Assembly (NCBI GenBank): GCA_049999805.1
Contig: JBNGIO010006293.1
Coordinates: 1 to 50,746, forward strand
Reading direction: 5' to 3'
DNA: 50,746 nucleotides
Source of the DNA: Folioceros fuciformis
Lineage: Eukaryota; Anthocerotophyta; Anthocerotopsida; Anthocerotales
The translations under genes and the position numbers were made by a program. Below, one piece after another: positions 10,480 to 22,530 of the stretch. The notes below the pieces were generated by a model. The model ran no database searches. It had not been told where the DNA came from and was given only the letters and a program-made list of their open reading frames with translations. Within the stretch, counting starts at the first letter, position 1, and the number at the start of each line of letters is the position of its first letter.

Positions 10480-11918
10480 ACGACAACTGTGAAGATGTAA
10501 TAAAACTCCTTCCTTATCAAGCCATAAAATCCACACTTGAAGTACAGAACTGATTTTGCCAAACCTATCACATGCTATGTAAATAAAGCCACTAACCCGC
10601 CCAACTACCAATGAACTGGTATCACATGCTATGTAAATGAAGCCACTAACCCGCCCAACTACCAATGAACTGGTACATTCGAAACTTGTTTTTCCTAATA
10701 ACTTACCTACCCAACAAAGCAAGTCTTTTATTGAACATGCCAAATTGCCTAGGGCTCTCTGCCCACTGCTCCATCGTGTTGAACATTTACGATTCCATTC
10801 TGCAACTTCTCTAAACTGCCAAAGTTCGACAAGCCTACCTTGTCGTGTTGGGGTTGCTTTGTTCACCATAGCTCTTGTCTTGTCTCCCTGCAAACATGGC
10901 TGCTATTTTGAGCTGATTGTCTAACATGTGGTGCTGAAATACCCATTGGTTGGCCATCTTTGTAGCTTGAAGCTTTGTCAGACATGCAGTGAAGGTGGTC
11001 AAACTTGTAGTAATTTTCTTCTCAACTCCAGTTATGGAAGACCTTCTTCTCTTAACTCTTTTGCCTCTAAAGCATTGTTCTTGTGTGGCAGGCTGGCTTG
11101 GAGAGTCCTCAATCTCATCTTCAATATTGCTTGAAGCCTTTGGTATAGCTTAGTGTTGCGAAGGATTAGGGGAATCTTCTTGCTCATGAACTAGAAAATC
11201 CTTGTAGCAAGTATTGGAGGATCTTCAACATAAGTTGTAGATGTAGCACCTTTTGGTTGTGTTGCAGATGGACCACCTTCAAGAGGAGAGCTAGTGTTGT
11301 TCTTGGACTTAGCCTGGACCTTGCTAGGATCCAAGGCACCGGGTATGCCTTGGAACTTGGGTTCTTCTTGCAGAGCTCAACCATGGCATGGAAGTGGGGC
11401 CAAGTAGTATTGATGTTCCTTGTGGATGTCTTGTGCTCCTTCTCCTTCATGTATCACTTTGTTAGATTTTTCATCTTCATCTTGCACTTTCTTGTTGTCA
11501 CACTTACAAGCCCACATGCATTGTCAACCCCTATGGCTACCTCCTTCCCGTGTTTGACACCGAGGTTACCTTGCTTCATATGCATAAGGTGCATTTCATA
11601 GTACTCTTGGACGAGGATACATGTTGCCTCTTCTGTCCAAAAAATGTTAGCATCTCGCTTCACCTTAGCTTTGGTATGCTGCTCTTCACTACTAGCAACA
11701 ACGTCGTCATCCGCATCCTCAAAGGTTCCTTCGGTATTCTCCGTTGCATTCAAGTCAAACTTTCCTCCGGTGTGCGTATTGAAATAATTGTAACAACGTC
11801 TGAAATAAATCAGGTTTGTCCTCAAATACCCTTTTTTTGCCTTTTTCTCTAGCCATATGGCATCACACCACCCTCCAAAATTGTCGTATACTGTAGGTCG
11901 AGGGGCTGAGAAGGCCAA
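10414..11918 (-). pseudogene. SANT/Myb-like Harbinger partner protein (element 1), broken
   Basis: PIF/Harbinger elements carry a second gene for a Myb/SANT-like DNA-binding protein needed for transposition. Here it runs on the minus strand from ATG at 11918: N-terminal acidic region, then FWTEEATCILVQEYYE, the start of a SANT-like domain, followed by a Lys-rich helix (RKCKMKMKNLTK). A single in-frame stop at 11454-11456 separates this from the downstream piece WPHFHAMVELCKKNP (11184-11450), which is in the same frame. The C-terminal part continues in 10414-10893 and carries a 54-base tandem duplication. It is convergent with the transposase and probably belongs to the same element. Confidence 0.62.
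10567..10674. repeat. Tandem duplication, 2 x 54 bases
   Basis: Copies 10567-10620 and 10621-10674 differ at one base. Because 54 is divisible by three, the duplicated piece repeats 18 residues (around SSLVVGRVSGFIYIACD) in the SANT-protein frame. Confidence 0.9.
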
Positions 11919-12599
11919 CGGCTATTGCTTTGCAAATTACACCCTTCTGTTTTCTATTGAAAGCGAACATTGGTATAAGGCACACTTGAAACATAATTTC
12001 CAAATCAGCTATTTTTCTAGTAAACTACATTACCAAGGCGCACACAAGTGTGTGCCCACCTACTTACAAGCATGTAGTCTATATAGCGAAAGGTCTTATC
12101 CTTGAATTATGTAGATTCTAGCCTTTCAATCCTGCGGACAATAATGTAGGGTTGTCTCTGGTTGGGCTGCCATCGCATTTGGCTCTTCAAGTTCGTCTAT
12201 CGGGTTCTTTAGGTTCGTCTGTTGGCAAAGCCGCTAGAGAATGTTTCTAACCAACTTTTGTCGTAAACGGTTTCTAACCTTCCAAGGATGCAAAACACAC
12301 TTAAAGTCCTCACTACTTACTCAAGGTTTAGATCATCAAAAGAAAGTCACTAGTCAAGTCTCACTACAAAACTATGCAAAAAATGGTTAAAAATGATCAA
12401 AACATACTTTTTACACACAAATTTTTTTTTTAAAAAAGCAAAAAAGAGGAAAATAGTTATAAAACCTTGAAGCCATGGCGCGCCCAAGTGCATGCCAGCG
12501 ACTAGACAACGGGATATTTTTTTGAATTGTTTTGCAATTTTTAGGATTTTTTTACCATTATGAGCTTAACATGTGTGCTAGCTATTTTATGGAGTGCAC
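11919..12599. other. Intergenic spacer
   Basis: AT-rich sequence without a supportable gene. It may hold the end of Harbinger element 1, but I could not identify terminal inverted repeats. Confidence 0.4.
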
Positions 12600-12790
12600 T
12601 TGTGCGCGCCAGCTTGGTCATGGTGCACACTTGTGCGCACCAGCGTGGTCATGGTGCACACAACTGCACGCCAATGAGGTCATGGCATACAAAAGTGTGC
12701 GCCAAAGCAGTCATGATGCACAATTATGCGCGCCAATCGAGTCATGGCATGTACAAATTCATAGCAGTTGGGTCATGGTGCACATTCATG
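12600..12790. repeat. Degenerate 31-base minisatellite, six units
   Basis: The core GTCATGG recurs at 12617, 12648, 12679, 12710 (one change), 12741 and 12772, a strict 31-base period. Units contain alternating GTGCAC/GCGCGCC phrases. Open frames across it are a by-product of the repeat. Confidence 0.85.
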
Positions 12791-13285
12791 AGCACGGGCC
12801 TGCTCAGACAAGAACTTCTGCGCAGTGGTTTGCTCCTAAAGCAAACTTTTGTGTGACAACTGGTTCTTAGCAAGGACTTCAAAATGCTACTTGACTTCCA
12901 ACCCATACTTGTGATACCAATAGATTGATTTAAAGGCTCCTAAACATAGGTAGAGTAAAATGATAATGAAACCCTAGGATTTGAATCCTTAGCCCATTAG
13001 TCAATTGTTTTTGGAGGCGTTTAAGGTCGCTACAACATATTGAACATCACTACAATATCTCTTCAACACTTAATGTTGAAGAAGAAGAGGAAGAAGGGAG
13101 TGCCTGGCTAGTAGTGTCTTGGAATTGCATTGAGTTTTGAGTTTTGTAGCATGTTATGATGGTCTCAAGTGCATAGCGCACACTTAGGCATGCTAGCCTT
13201 GTGGTGGGTGCGTTCTTGTGTGCACCAAAAAAAGCTTGTAGGTTTTGTATCAGCAGTAGTCGATGAGGTTTTGGGGATGCTCGAT

Positions 13286-13385
13286 NNNNNNNNNNNNNNN
13301 NNNNNNNNNNNNNNNNNNNNNNNNNNNNNNNNNNNNNNNNNNNNNNNNNNNNNNNNNNNNNNNNNNNNNNNNNNNNNNNNNNNNN
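13286..13385. other. Assembly gap (100 N)
   Basis: A run of exactly 100 N, a conventional unknown-size scaffold gap. The purine/pyrimidine flanks give no hint of what is missing. Confidence 0.99.
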
Positions 13386-14980
13386 TGCGGGGGATGATTA
13401 GAGGCAGCGGTCGGGGTGGCAAAGGATAATCAATAGTGGGGGTTGAGGTTGTGGGGGATGATCTTTAGCTGGGCTTTGGGCTGGCAAGATAGTTAGATTT
13501 GCCACATTTTGGACGGAATTATTCCAGTCTCAATCGTTATTGACTATCCAACATGAACCATAGTTGTAGGCATCAAATGCAAGAAGTATTGTGTAGATCT
13601 GAAAATGTACTCCAGGTACGAAGGGTGGAAACTAAAGGAGAAGGGATGAGGGAAGAAGTAGAGACACGGCCGAAGTAGAAGCAACCGCAGAGAAGGAGGG
13701 GGTGAGGATGAGAGGAAGAATGAAGGCGGAGGAGAAGATGGAAGGGAGGAGACAAGGTGAGAAAGAGAACTAAGGAACCACCCAAGTACTAGGTACCATG
13801 TGGGGTTGTCAATCCCACAGTTGTGGCTACATCACCCGCAGTCGTTGTAGAAGCACTCCCAGAGTCGTATCCATGAGTCCGGTGTCCTGTTAGAAGCGGC
13901 TATCTACCTATCTACTCTACTACTCAACTCAAAATACCAACCATAAGTCACACTCAATACATACGTTTATTGAAGTAGGTGGCTAGAAACCACTGGATGC
14001 TGAAGGAGAGAAGTGTCTCCATCCACTACACGCTCCTCTAGCCCCTATGTTACGGACAAGTTCTTTTCTCCAGCCAACTATGTCATGGCCACCAATGTTG
14101 GTTAGCAAGTACTTGTAGGTACTCCTTCCCGAGGCTTTACCCCTTCGGCTAACGACGACCACACCCACCACCGACCTTGAAGAGGGGTGAGAACTTGTAG
14201 GGCGCTAGGTTAGCTGCTAGACCACACTCGCCCCCTTGACCGCCTCCTCTGAGAAGGTGGCACGCATGCGCACCAGCGAGGGTTCCTCCGTCCCCTTGAG
14301 CGGGAGGTCCTCTTTGCGGCCAAGAGCTGGGAGAAGTGGCTTGTGTTTAACTAGAGCGAAGGACGTTTTATGGACGGAGGCCACTACTACCGACAACGCT
14401 TGGCGTCCTTCCAGCTCCTTATACAGCTACCTATTCTTCGCTTGCAAATGGATACCCAATGGTCATTAAGGCCAGCACGTGTGTCCGCACGGCCCTCCGC
14501 GGCCACGACATGTACCTCTGTATGTCCTTGCTCGTTACCATGCTATGGTGAGTGATGCATAATCCGAACAGGTGGCCAAAAGTTTTGACGCCCGTGCGCT
14601 ACATACCACCAACACGGGACATGAGAAAGCCGCTCGTCCCTACCCACTTACATATTACTAATAATACTTGTTTAAGGCTCCAAGTGCACCCTGGCTCACA
14701 AGCTTATGGTATGTGAACTCCCGTCATTTGCATAGCGTAAGATGCGAGTTTAGAGAGGCATGTTCAATCTTTGCTGTCAAGTGCTCTTGTGATTAGGGAT
14801 AGGGATTTTGGTTAAAGGTTGAGATTAGGGTTAGGGTTAGGGTTTTTTTTTTCTCTTTGGGATAGGAGAATGTGATTTACGGATAATAACATGGATTTGA
14901 GTTCTTGTATTGATTTAGAAAAGTTACCAACTAACACACCTTTTGTGGTGCAACTTCCTAAATTATGGTTATTTAACCAT
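13386..14980. other. Intergenic, purine-rich then GC-rich, no gene seen
   Basis: 13610-13770 is a polypurine stretch (GGAGGA/GAAG-rich). 14000-14560 is GC-richer but has no long or recognisable frame. A short telomere-like run, three TTAGGG units, lies at about 14829-14850 followed by poly-T. Confidence 0.4.
14829..14850 (+). repeat. Interstitial telomere-like repeat
   Basis: Three consecutive TTAGGG units followed by poly-T. Plant telomeres are usually TTTAGGG, so this is a short telobox-like or interstitial remnant and not a chromosome end. Confidence 0.6.
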
Positions 14981-14989
14981 ACTGACCTA

Positions 14990-16260
14990 AACTGGGTTTC
15001 TTCTTAATATGATCATTCTAGGGCACCAGGGCAGAAAAAACATGTGAAGGTGGCTCACATACTCTTTTCTAGAGTGAGAGACTTTATTGGGGGAATGAGT
15101 GCTATAAGTTCCCATCTTACGAACTTCGGGTAAGAGACGGAATTTATTGAAGAAAGTGCACTCACAAAGTAATCGAATTTCAATATGTACAGAGCTAGGG
15201 GATATTATGTATGTCACAGGGGCAAGCACATCTTCACAGTGTGTGTTTCCATAGGAAGAAGTATGCTACACAATTTTTATAATAAGTGGGGAACAAGTGA
15301 AGGAGACTTTGTGAGATATATGAAGGTTCAATGGGGAGAGACTATAGATATGTGGTTGTGTAATACTAGAATGTTGCCTCAAGCAGGACAACATACAACT
15401 TCAGCTGTGGAAGGATTCCATAGATTTATAAAAGAACGTGTAGCATTTAGCAAGTCAACTTTACCTGGTCGTAGACTAGACTAGTTACTACACCAATTAG
15501 TGAATGTGGTTGCCCGACATTATTGGTACCAGCACTTCATGAAAGAAGGGGGATACAGGCATAACAAGAAGCTGGAGGCTTTGGAGGAACCACTATGAAG
15601 GGTGCAGAAACTAATCCTACTAGCTCAATTATTTTACCGCATGCCGAAAATGTTACTGCACATTGTTTGTCTTCATCGACCCCTGACTTGTGATATGTGA
15701 TTGAACATGTTTACTCTCCTTGGGCTACATGCTCATGTCCAATGGGGAACAAAGATTTCATCTGCAAGCATGTGGTGAAAGTTCAACAACTCCTTGGCAT
15801 ATACAAGGATGGTGCAGCAGCAGCTAGGCAAAATGGAAGAACAAATGGAGCGTATGTTGCTGAAAGTAGTGATACCAGCAACTTGGCTATGGCTTTTTGG
15901 ATGTAGGATCAAGAAGCTCCACACATTGTGTTGCCTAGTAACCCCTTGGTGGTACCAATATGTAAGATAGAATTGGAGATGGCAAAAGAAAAACGGTTGG
16001 ATTTTATTAAAACGGCATGTGTTGAAGTATGTAATACCGCATTTGAGCATTCAGATTTAGCTTTTGGGATAGCCTGCATTATGGAGCAAACTCAACAGAA
16101 GGTGAGACAATTAGTGGCATAGGCATACGAACAACCTCAACGGAAACAAGTGTTAGAAACTTTTGCTGAGAATGAAGGCACGAACAGACTGAAACGATAT
16201 GTTGGTTTGGAGGAAGTTGTGTGTAAGAAGAAAACGACGGAGAGGTGGAACATAGGCAGT
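14990..16260 (+). pseudogene. SWIM zinc-finger (MULE-type) transposase relic
   Basis: The frame starting near 15185 contains the sequence TTSAVEGFHRFIKERV, then RRLD, a stop at 15481, LLHQLVNVVARHYWYQHF and NKKLEALEEPL, a layout typical of the region between the transposase core and the SWIM finger in plant MULE/FAR1-like transposases. A second frame from 15697 has the SWIM finger itself: C-S-C-P, eight residues, then C-K-H (positions 15728-15773). Stops at 15481 and 15596 and frame changes between the blocks show it is dead. The catalytic N-terminal half is missing or unrecognisable. Confidence 0.65.
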
Positions 16261-16594
16261 TGATAAAGAGTGGATTGATGAGCTGAAATAGGCTTTTGGT
16301 TTCAGAAGCTGACCAATCCACTTTTGTAGGGTGTTGAGAGAAGATAGCAGATAGCACTTAGTTTTGATCAGGTCAATTATGCTTTTCGTCTTATAGGTCA
16401 GAATTCACTCTTCTGGTTTTAGAAGGAGAGAATTCGGCTTAATGCCAGCAGCATGCACTATGTACAGCAACTCCTCCAAACCTGGTGAGGAAACTTAAGC
16501 ACTAAAGCCTGTTGTAAGAGGTGCCCATTCCCTACCACCATCGATCATGTCGAGGCACACTCACTCTCGTAAGCCTGCACCTACATTCATGCAT

Positions 16595-17990
16595 TCAAAC
16601 ATCCAGATTAACTTCAAATCTTTGTGAAAAAGAAAATGAAACATTATGGAGACCAGCTCCAGCTTGCAACCCCCTCACCACGCCCTTGAGGCAGTTGTCG
16701 ACAAGAGGCAAGGTTGACTTCCGTAATGCTGCCAACATTTCAGGCCCCCACTCAAACGCAAAGACCAGCTTCCGCATCACGTTGATACTGGAGTCAATGT
16801 CTGCACGCTGAGACATTATTCTTGCTATGTCATGAGCAGCTTTCACTTTGTTCGTCGACCCTTCAGGTGAATGCTTGTACTGGAAAATCAGTCGCCAAGG
16901 ATCGATGTTAGACATGCAAAAACTAATTACCCTCGTCCCTTCCAAAGTTCACAGCAAATCCAGAGTAATGATGCTTGTACCTTGTGCCAGTAGTGCAGCA
17001 AATCAGCATATTCACAGCCAGTGACTCCCCAGCAGGGAAATAATTTCCGGAAATGCCCATGTCCAACAAGGTAGGCCTGTTGACGTTCGCATTCAAAGGG
17101 TCATAGCCTGAGAATAGAGATAATTTGTCGCGTATTGCATCACATATGAGCGAGATCTGTAAGTGTTGTCATTCAAGGTCCTCTTCTTTGACAAGCAAAG
17201 AAGAGGAACACCAACAAGGAGATGAGTACAAAAAATGAATCCTGCGATTGAAGGAACAGTATGTCTCTCAAAACTAATAAGAGGACGTGAGATGCGAGTT
17301 TCTGCACTCACTGCGAGGTACTGATCTACATGAGGCGTGAATCCACATGGTATCTGGTGAACATGGTTTTAGGCCTGATCCGTGCAATGGAATAAGAGGC
17401 AGCTGTACAAGCATTGTTGCACTAATCCTGACCATTTCAAAGATCTTTTCCCCAGAATTCTCACATCCACTAAAACAGATCTGCCTAGTCTGGATCCAGT
17501 GAAAAAAGTTTGGGGCGAAATTCACGGACCTTCCACTCAGATCCAGACTTGGATAGCTTGGCGGTACGCAGTATATCATGAAGCAGACCTGGAGGAGCAG
17601 AAAGTGTCAAGTCCATGTGGAAGAATCCAGGTGAGAAATGGCAGCAGGCTGTGACGCTGGAGAATTCGTGTAGACACGTTCCCTGGTAATGTGGCGGAAG
17701 GACTTCTTCCCTCCGTGGGGAGATTCCGAAGAATCCGCCATCCTGAAGCGAGATGAGGAGGCGCAGGTGCAGCAAGAGTGGGAAGGGGTGCCGACGAGCA
17801 ATTCCTGTTCCCGTAGCCGCTGCGGCAATCAGAGGAAGCAGGGGAGGAGATACGCGCGAAGCCGCCCGATCCGCATCATGACGAAACAGGAGGGAACTGA
17901 CTGCATCTGCACCGGACAGCAGATTAGGCGTGTTGCCGGACAGCAGATTAGGCGTGTTGCCGGACAGCAGAATAGGCGTGTTGTTGCATC
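16595..17990 (-). CDS. Unidentified multi-exon gene candidate
   Basis: Not recognised. The minus strand holds several blocks that read like exons: an open stretch from about 17990 to 17490 (FFGISPRREEVLPPHYQ, then PGFFHMDLTLSAPPGLLHD), a block near 17480-17380 (GCENSGEKIFEMVRIS), one near 17340-17280 (CGFTPHVDQYLA followed by a good GTGAGT donor), one near 17105-16940 opening after TTCTCAG (GYDPLNANVNR, then LLDMGISGNYFPAGESLAV, CCTTGTRYKHHYSGFAV) and one at 16885-16640 opening after TTTCCAG (YKHSPEGSTNKVKAAHDIA, then LVFAFEWGPEMLAALR). I could not join them with certainty, and the N-terminal start is unclear. The residue usage and splice-site placement look genic. It may be partial or decaying. 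Confidence 0.35.
17912..17983. repeat. 24-base tandem repeat, three units
   Basis: CCGGACAGCAG recurs at 17912, 17936 and 17960, period 24. On the minus strand it is open and would repeat NTPNLLSG; whether it is translated is unknown. Confidence 0.85.
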
Positions 17991-18114
17991 TGCACCGCTT
18001 TGTTTTTAGATCGGTTCACCCGCGATGAGAAGTGCACAGCTTTGAAAAGCTGATTTGAAACCTGGATTTCAAACCGACGAGTTTGGAATCCTTCCATCCC
18101 GGGTATGGAAAGCC

Positions 18115-18192
18115 GGGTATGGAAATGCAGTACAGAGAACGGGTATGGAAATGCAGTACAGAGAACGGGTATGGAAATGCAGTACAGAGAAC
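18115..18192. repeat. 26-base tandem repeat, three units
   Basis: GGGTATGG recurs at 18115, 18141 and 18167 with identical 26-base units; a partial unit precedes at 18101. Confidence 0.9.
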
Positions 18193-18379
18193 GGGAACCA
18201 CAAACTGATGTTGCTGGTATGTCGTGTATGTCGATATAAGCCACGGTACATCGGATAGCGCGGTACATCGGATTGCGCATCCGCACGGGTTTGCTGACCG
18301 TATTTGCCTTAATGGCCATCGGTATCAATGGGAAAGCCTACAGCACCATGCAAGATGTCGATTACTATCTAAAGTGCAC

Positions 18380-21200
18380 ACCGCACTAGCACACTAATTA
18401 TAGAGCCTTGGTGTACGCCGGGCTTTTAATGAGGAGTGGCACCATGAACGAGAAGGCCGCTCATCCACTCTCATTTCGGCTGAGGAATCCCATGCCGGTC
18501 TCGGGAAATCCTGCCACCAGATCTTCCGAATCCTGCCTCGATGGCTCACCCTGCCACGGTGAGCCGGAGCCACCACCAGTGCTGTCACCGCTGGTGGAGG
18601 TTCCGAGGAATTTGCTCTTTCCGAATTTCCTCAGCTGTCTTCCTGCCCAGGCTAATGCAGTAAAGCTGCGTGTAGCCTGCCAGGCTTGCTCAACAGCCAG
18701 CTCCTTTGTCAATGCGATTCAGGAGTGTTCTTGATTTCACTTCCTCGGGGTACCGAGGCTTGTGCTAATCTCGATCCCAAAACGACGTCCAGGTAGTGAT
18801 CCTGCACACCCTCCACTCCGTCGCTACCAACGTTCTGTGGCCGACACCCAGGTCGAATTTCGGATGCTAACAAGCACAGCAGCCGGGCCCCCACGCCCAT
18901 GTTGGGTACTTTTGCTGGAAGAGCATTTTGGTCCCTTCATTGTCTGCCCATGCGTCCGCGGTCCAGCTCATTCCCGACGGCGCAACGTGCGGTCTGGCCT
19001 GTGCCGCCAGCCCCAACCGGCCATGACTGCTCAACTCGCGCCAATGTGGGACAACCGGCCAGTTTCTAGATGAATGTGGAGCAGGATGCCACCAGGAAAC
19101 CCAGCCTCCCACCACAAATCGCCGACTTGTACCTCCCGTGTCGCATCGTGAGAATTCCGGTGTTGGTTTCCGTTCCTGCTGTAGCTGCAGCGAATAAGAG
19201 GCCTTAGCCTCCGTCGTGATGCGCAAAGCAGACACCAGCACACAAGAACTTGCCATCCCTGCTATCAGAGCTTGCAAGTAGCGCTTCTGAGAGATCGGTA
19301 GCGATGCCGAACGGATTGGCCTGGACCAAGGCAGCGGTCAGGCCGGTGACCACCACCTGCATCACGTCCTGGAAGTCCTCAGCTTCGGACAGGACCCCTC
19401 GCACCTCTGCCATCGTCCATGTCCAGGCCGCGAAGGTGTCCATCTCCTGGCTGCAATCGCCTGAGATGTGAATCCTGGCAGCTGGGTGGCGGAAGAACAC
19501 TTGCGGACAGAAATGGATCCGACGTGCCACCCTCCGTGGACCCCACCACTACGGGGGCCGTTCCCAAGCCCGCTCTTGCTCTTTCCTTCACTGCATGCCA
19601 GTACCGCGGGGTGAGATTGTACACCCACTTCCCAGAGCTGAAGAAGCAGTCGATATGCTGGCGAACCGAGCTCACAGCCGCATCAAACAAGCTCGTCTCG
19701 GGGATGCGCTTCCTGGACTCCCTTTGCACCTTAGCTTGATGTGCCATCCCCATTTCCAGCACGGAGTCCGCGAGCCAGTCCCCGGCCACCAGTGTGCGCC
19801 GTCGTCGGACTCTGGAACTCCAACCGGACCAAAGCAGTCCTCCGCTCTGGGGTCTGGCTTCGCGACCGGACCGGTTCAGCCTCATCTTCCTCCTGCAAAT
19901 CACGGCAAGCCTGCCTCTTGCTCTGGACTCGTACCCGAAGTCGACCATCATGGAATCGAGTTCTTGGCCTGAGGTGTCGCCCACATTAGCAGAAGATTTG
20001 CTGCCTCTGCCTCGGCGCCACACCTCCAAGCTGATTGCGGGCTTCTGGCGTGGATGCTGCCAATTTGCTGCCGAAGGTGGCCACTACGAACGCCAAGCAC
20101 TCGCAACCGCCTGCAGCTACTGCCATGCACACGCCGCTGGAGTGCCAATGGATGCCGGACGAGCGGGATGCCTTCACCTACATTCAACAGCGCCGCTATA
20201 ACTGGACTGTGGTGCTCCACCAGCAACAGCAACAGCAACAGGGCACTAGCCTGGCCTTCGCCTCCATCCTCCGGTTCTGCAGCTCCCAATTCGTCACCTT
20301 CAACGACAGCCCGAGATGCTCGTTCTCCTGCATCTGGTTCCGTATGGCAGACTCCTCCGCTTAAATCACTTGCACCAGCTCCCGCCCACATAGCTGAAAT
20401 TCCAGCCTCATCTTCTGATTCCGTGCAGACCAGTTGAGTCCTCAGCAGAGCCGGGTCCATCTAGGACCCTGAATTTGGATCAGAGGTCCTTTCTCGAAGC
20501 AAGGGTCCGGTAAGGCCGTACTCTCGAGGATCAAGGTGGGAGCTGAATTGTTTTGAATATGTCACAGAAGCACAACTTGGGCAAGAGCTTCTTGCCGGTT
20601 GGGGCCATGTCCCTCGATTCCCGACACACCGAGACTCAAACCATAGCCCTCCTGCGAGTTGCTCCCCACAAGCTCAGCCCCTCACTTCAACTCTGGCTGA
20701 TCCAAAATCCGGCACTATTCGACAACGACACCTTCCAAAACACTCGTTGTCCGAGCTCCAACATCAGCCTGAGGTGGTGCAAGAATGCTCGCTGCGACAC
20801 CACTCTTCCTGCTTGGAATCCCTGCTGCCACGAGGCTGGTTTCGAGACTCCACAGTCGCCGGTCTGAAAGCTCTAGGGATTCGGCAAGAGCCACGGCCCG
20901 GTCTTGGCAAAAGCTCCTTCCTCACCTCTCCTTTCTGTGCAGACTCGTCCCGTGCAACCCTAGCTCCGTTTGCTTGCATCCGATTCCAAAGTCGAGGCAG
21001 GGTGGACTGCTATCGGCATTCTCAGGTAGGTCGAAGCCTTCGCGCTCGACCCTCAGTCCCGTTCTCAGCAGCGCCAGCGGTCGGGCTCCTGCAAAGGAGT
21101 GCCGTCAACACAGCCCCATGCCTAAGCATGAGATTGCTGGATAGCGTTCCCATAGCAGCATGTCCAGCAGCGTTCCTCACACCCGCACGGGTGCCAAAAA
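18380..21200. other. GC-rich block with broken coding-like frames
   Basis: Markedly GC-richer than its surroundings and full of medium-length open frames on both strands, which GC-rich DNA gives by chance. Two minus-strand pieces look more protein-like than the rest: around 19560-19700 (IDCFFSSGKWVYNLTPRYWH) and 19210-19530 (FFRHPAARIHISGDC, MTQ-like helices and LVQANPFGIATDLSEALL), but they lie in different frames. A CAG/CAA run at 20221-20243 yields poly-Gln or poly-Leu in different frames. I could not recognise any family. It could be a decayed gene, a retroelement part or chance. Confidence 0.3.
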
Positions 21201-21544
21201 ATGCCCTTTCCAGGACCATAATTTTTGGGCACGACATATTACTCTTACTAGATTTAGACCTTGTCAATTGTACAACAAGTATTCACTTGGGAAGTTTTGA
21301 AACGAAGTCAAAGCTCAGGCTTTTGAAACAAAGTCAAACCTCGGGCTTTATAGCCTCTTCAAAAACCCGATGACTTAGATAAGAACTGAATAAGAGACAA
21401 AGCCCGCGCTTCACGTCTCTTCACAAAACTAGAGGCTTAGACAAAAAATTGTAATTAATATAAAACAAAGAAAAAATCCAAGTTAGATACCCTCTTCATA
21501 AAACCAACATCTTAGACAAGAACTGAAATTAAGACAAGGTAAAG

Positions 21545-22530
21545 TATTTTCTATTATTGAAAATGAGATGGAAAGTCCTATTTGCTCCAAAGATTGGAGG
21601 AACAACCCGAGTAGGGCTAAAGGCCAAAAGAAGGGTACTAGTCTTTCGAACATCATTCTCAAAAACTACTTATTATTCCCAAAATGTCATGATGTGGAAT
21701 AACAAAAGGCCTACCTACCACGGGTGCCGAAGAAGCTACTTGACTTACACTTATTGATGTTCTAAAACCACCTTGGCCAATACTCTTTACAAAGCAATAC
21801 ATACGCATTGTCGAAAGAAGACCACCACAGAGGAAAGAAGGAGAACATCATTCCTATGACTCTAATAAACCTTGGCGCACTCCTTGATGAACCTTGAAAA
21901 GTCCTTGCCCATAGCCACATGAGTCTCAAGAGCAAGGGGGATGAAAGTATGCCCATCTTGTTGGGCAGAATACTTATGGAATTTGGCGCTTGCACAACTC
22001 TCCGCTGTCCAACCACGGGGGTTGATGATAACGTGCTCGCAAATCGAATTTCTAGTGGAATCCGTAACAATATCAACATCACAAACTTGTTCCCCCCTAG
22101 TGTGAAAGAAGTCGGCTCTAAGTGAAACCCAGTTGCACAAAGTCTATGAACGCTCCCCATACGGAATAAACCCACATATCCTAGCCATTGAGAATATGAT
22201 ATCTCGAATTGCATCATGGGTGGCAACACGGTGCCCCCCAATGGGACAACGTGCCAGACAAGACCCTGTATCAACTATGGCAACCTCACAATTGCATGTA
22301 GAGAGAGAAAAAGCCAAGGGGTTAACCAAATCTAAGAAAAATCTCATGGCGGTGGCGAAAGTTGTTGGTGCGATTTGAAACAACTGGATGCAAGGTCGAG
22401 CCAAAAGCCAAGAGCCCGCTACTTACCTAAACAAGAGCGAATACGAACCCAATAAGACCTAGGGATGGATGAGTCTGAAAAAAGAGCTCTTAGCGCTTGG
22501 CTATATTGCTTTTCTAGGAGGGAGGCCTAG
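21545..22530 (-). mobile_element. Retroelement pol C-terminal fragment, copy A
   Basis: Minus-strand frames read PLAFSLSTCNCEVAIVD, then CLARCPIGGHRVATHDAIRD, IIFSMARICGFIPY, then after a frame change SLRADFFHTRGEQVCDVDIV, CEHVIINPRG and FIPLALETHVAMGKDFSRFI. A Cys/His cluster of the C-x-C ... C-x-x-GG-H-x-x-x-x-HD form followed by a VDV/D ... ALE ... FI pattern resembles the tail of reverse transcriptases of non-LTR type that end in a zinc cluster plus a nuclease-like fold; this assignment is from memory of that pattern. Three related copies lie at 40560-43890. The copy is frameshifted and lacks the polymerase core. Confidence 0.55.

Noticed and set aside
12532-12870. Two overlapping 98-112 residue open frames with repeated VMVH/CAHQ phrases
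   Set aside because: They read through the 31-base minisatellite and have no family similarity.
13165-13429. Open frames on both strands crossing 13286-13385
   Set aside because: They exist only because the 100 N run is translated as unknown residues.
14829-14850. Possible chromosome end
   Set aside because: Only three telomere-like units, internal to the scaffold and followed by unrelated sequence.
19948-20460. 170-residue minus-strand frame with a poly-Leu run
   Set aside because: The poly-Leu is a frame of the CAG/CAA run at 20221-20243; no coherent family text, so not called as a signal-peptide protein.
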